A program made the position numbers and the translations under genes. Of a stretch of 14,050 nt of DNA, positions 13,297-14,050 are shown one piece after another. The notes under the pieces were generated by a model, which was given only the letters and a program-made list of their open reading frames with translations, was not told the DNA's origin and ran no database searches. Location of the stretch: NCBI GenBank assembly GCA_012513545.1, contig JAAZCB010000539.1, positions 1-14,050 on the forward strand, read 5' to 3'. Within the stretch, counting starts at the first letter, position 1, and each line of letters begins with the position of its first letter. Source of the DNA: Clostridiaceae bacterium (GTDB lineage: Bacteria; Bacillota_A; Clostridia; Acetivibrionales; Acetivibrionaceae).

Positions 13297-14050
13297 TTAT
13301 ATGACCTCATTTCTCCAACAGTTTGTACATCTGTGTGTGTGGGCATGAAGGTTCACATCATGTCCGTATATACCGACAAGACACTCTTTTGAGAAGTCTT
13401 TTGTGTTCTCCCGTATTTCGAGCCCCTTGTTCCCAAGGCAGGCAATTTTATTGGCATGTACAGTCACAGCTCCAATATCATGGCTTATCATAATAATTGT
13501 TATACCGAGCTCACTGTTTAAACTACCGAGCAGGCAATATAATGCGCCTTCAGTTTCTGCATCAATTCCGACAGTAGGTTCATCTAGTATCATGATTTCA
13601 GGCTTTCCTGCCAGTACCCTTGCAATAAAAACCCTCTGCTGCTGGCCTCCTGACAGGTCTCCAATAAGTCTGTCACCATAATCCTGCATGCCCACAGTAT
13701 TAAGTGCCTCATATACAAGCTCTCTGTGCTCCTTCTTAATCCTTTTAAAAAGGCCTATCCGGCTAAACAGATTAGCTCCAACCACCTCTTCAACTGTGGC
13801 AGGAAAACTCTTATTAAAGGAATTTGCCTTTTGAGGCACGTATCCTATTTTATTCCATTTATCAAAGTGATCAATACTTTTACCTAAAATTTTAATACTG
13901 CCACCCTGAGGTTTGATGCTGTTTAAAATAAGTTTGACAAGGGTGCTTTTTCCTGATCCGTTCGGTCCGATAACCCCCAGAAAATCGCCTTTATCGATCG
14001 AAAAACACAACTTCTGAAAAATCGGTTTTTGATTATAACCAAAGGTCAGG
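13297..14050 (-). CDS. Metal ABC transporter ATPase (ZnuC-like), 5' end beyond window
   Basis: About 250 residues are in the window and the frame stays open to the right edge, where it reads LTFGYNQKPIFQKLCFSID. Only a few N-terminal residues are missing by comparison with the family. All ABC motifs are present in order: Walker A GPNGSGKST, a Q-loop GYVPQKANSF, the signature LSGGQQQRV, Walker B IMILDEP with the catalytic Glu, and the switch His in IMISHDI. A shorter start at a TTG (14008-14010) has been rejected because it would remove the conserved first strand. The C-terminus is unusual, with a His/Cys cluster (H-x4-H-x-H-x-H-x-C-x2-C within the last 22 residues) that could bind zinc or sense metal load. 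It energises the permease encoded immediately downstream; the C-terminal cluster favours zinc over manganese as substrate. Confidence 0.93.
   Translation of the reverse strand, partial: LTFGYNQKPIFQKLCFSIDKGDFLGVIGPNGSGKSTLVKLILNSIKPQGGSIKILGKSIDHFDKWNKIGYVPQKANSFNKSFPATVEEVVGANLFSRIGLFKRIKKEHRELVYEALNTVGMQDYGDRLIGDLSGGQQQRVFIARVLAGKPEIMILDEPTVGIDAETEGALYCLLGSLNSELGITIIMISHDIGAVTVHANKIACLGNKGLEIRENTKDFSKECLVGIYGHDVNLHAHTHRCTNCWRNEVI

Noticed and set aside
1..14050. CRISPR arrays, insertion sequences, tRNA or rRNA genes, prophage genes
   Set aside because: No regularly spaced repeats, transposase or integrase motifs, cloverleaf-like sequences or phage structural genes were seen on either strand.

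Overview
The window looks like part of a chromosome from a low-GC, anaerobic, cellulolytic clostridium of the Acetivibrio (Clostridium) thermocellum type. The strongest pointer is a secreted family 5 glycoside hydrolase with a C-terminal type I dockerin. Both dockerin repeats carry Ser-Thr at recognition positions 10 and 11, as in the C. thermocellum cellulosome, not the Ala-Leu or Ala-Phe style of the C. cellulolyticum group. The perfect CIRCE element, strong GGAGG-type ribosome binding sites, U-tract terminators and a lipoprotein adaptor with no outer-membrane channel gene all fit a Gram-positive Firmicute. The species itself cannot be fixed from the sequence alone. Almost everything is on the minus strand; the only convincing plus-strand gene is a TspO-family membrane protein.

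Left part (1-1530, minus strand): the start of a lipoprotein gene runs off the left edge, preceded 12 bases upstream by a DUF4230 membrane-anchored protein. Next comes about 800 bp with no intact gene. It holds the apparent remains of two genes: a fragment resembling the C-terminal half of an AbiEi-type antitoxin (about 711-908), and a frameshifted gene of unknown family (about 1073-1505). A 16-base direct repeat lies in the same stretch. A clean terminator at 1494-1529 closes the cellulase gene.

Middle part (1545-9658): the dockerin-bearing endoglucanase (1545-3245) is divergent from the TspO-family gene (3790-4632) across an AT-rich 544-bp spacer. Then follow, in transcription order on the minus strand, an efflux module: a lipoprotein membrane-fusion protein (9658-8426), a large RND permease (8408-5292) and a MarR-family regulator (5113-4685). 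Between permease and regulator sits a striking near-perfect inverted repeat (5160-5211), the best candidate for the regulator's binding site.

Right part (9913-14050, minus strand): a His/Cys-tailed metal ABC transporter ATPase (cut by the right edge) and its ABC-3 permease, with stop and start codons abutting, lie directly upstream of htpG (Hsp90). A perfect CIRCE operator between the permease and htpG implies control by the HrcA repressor. A 77-codon gene of unknown function lies 104 bp downstream of htpG and ends at a strong terminator.

I found no mobile element, CRISPR array, RNA gene or obviously new multi-gene system. The points most worth following up are the CIRCE-controlled htpG with its small downstream gene, the dyad in front of marR, the altered proton-relay residues of the RND pump and the decayed 0.7-1.5 kb region.
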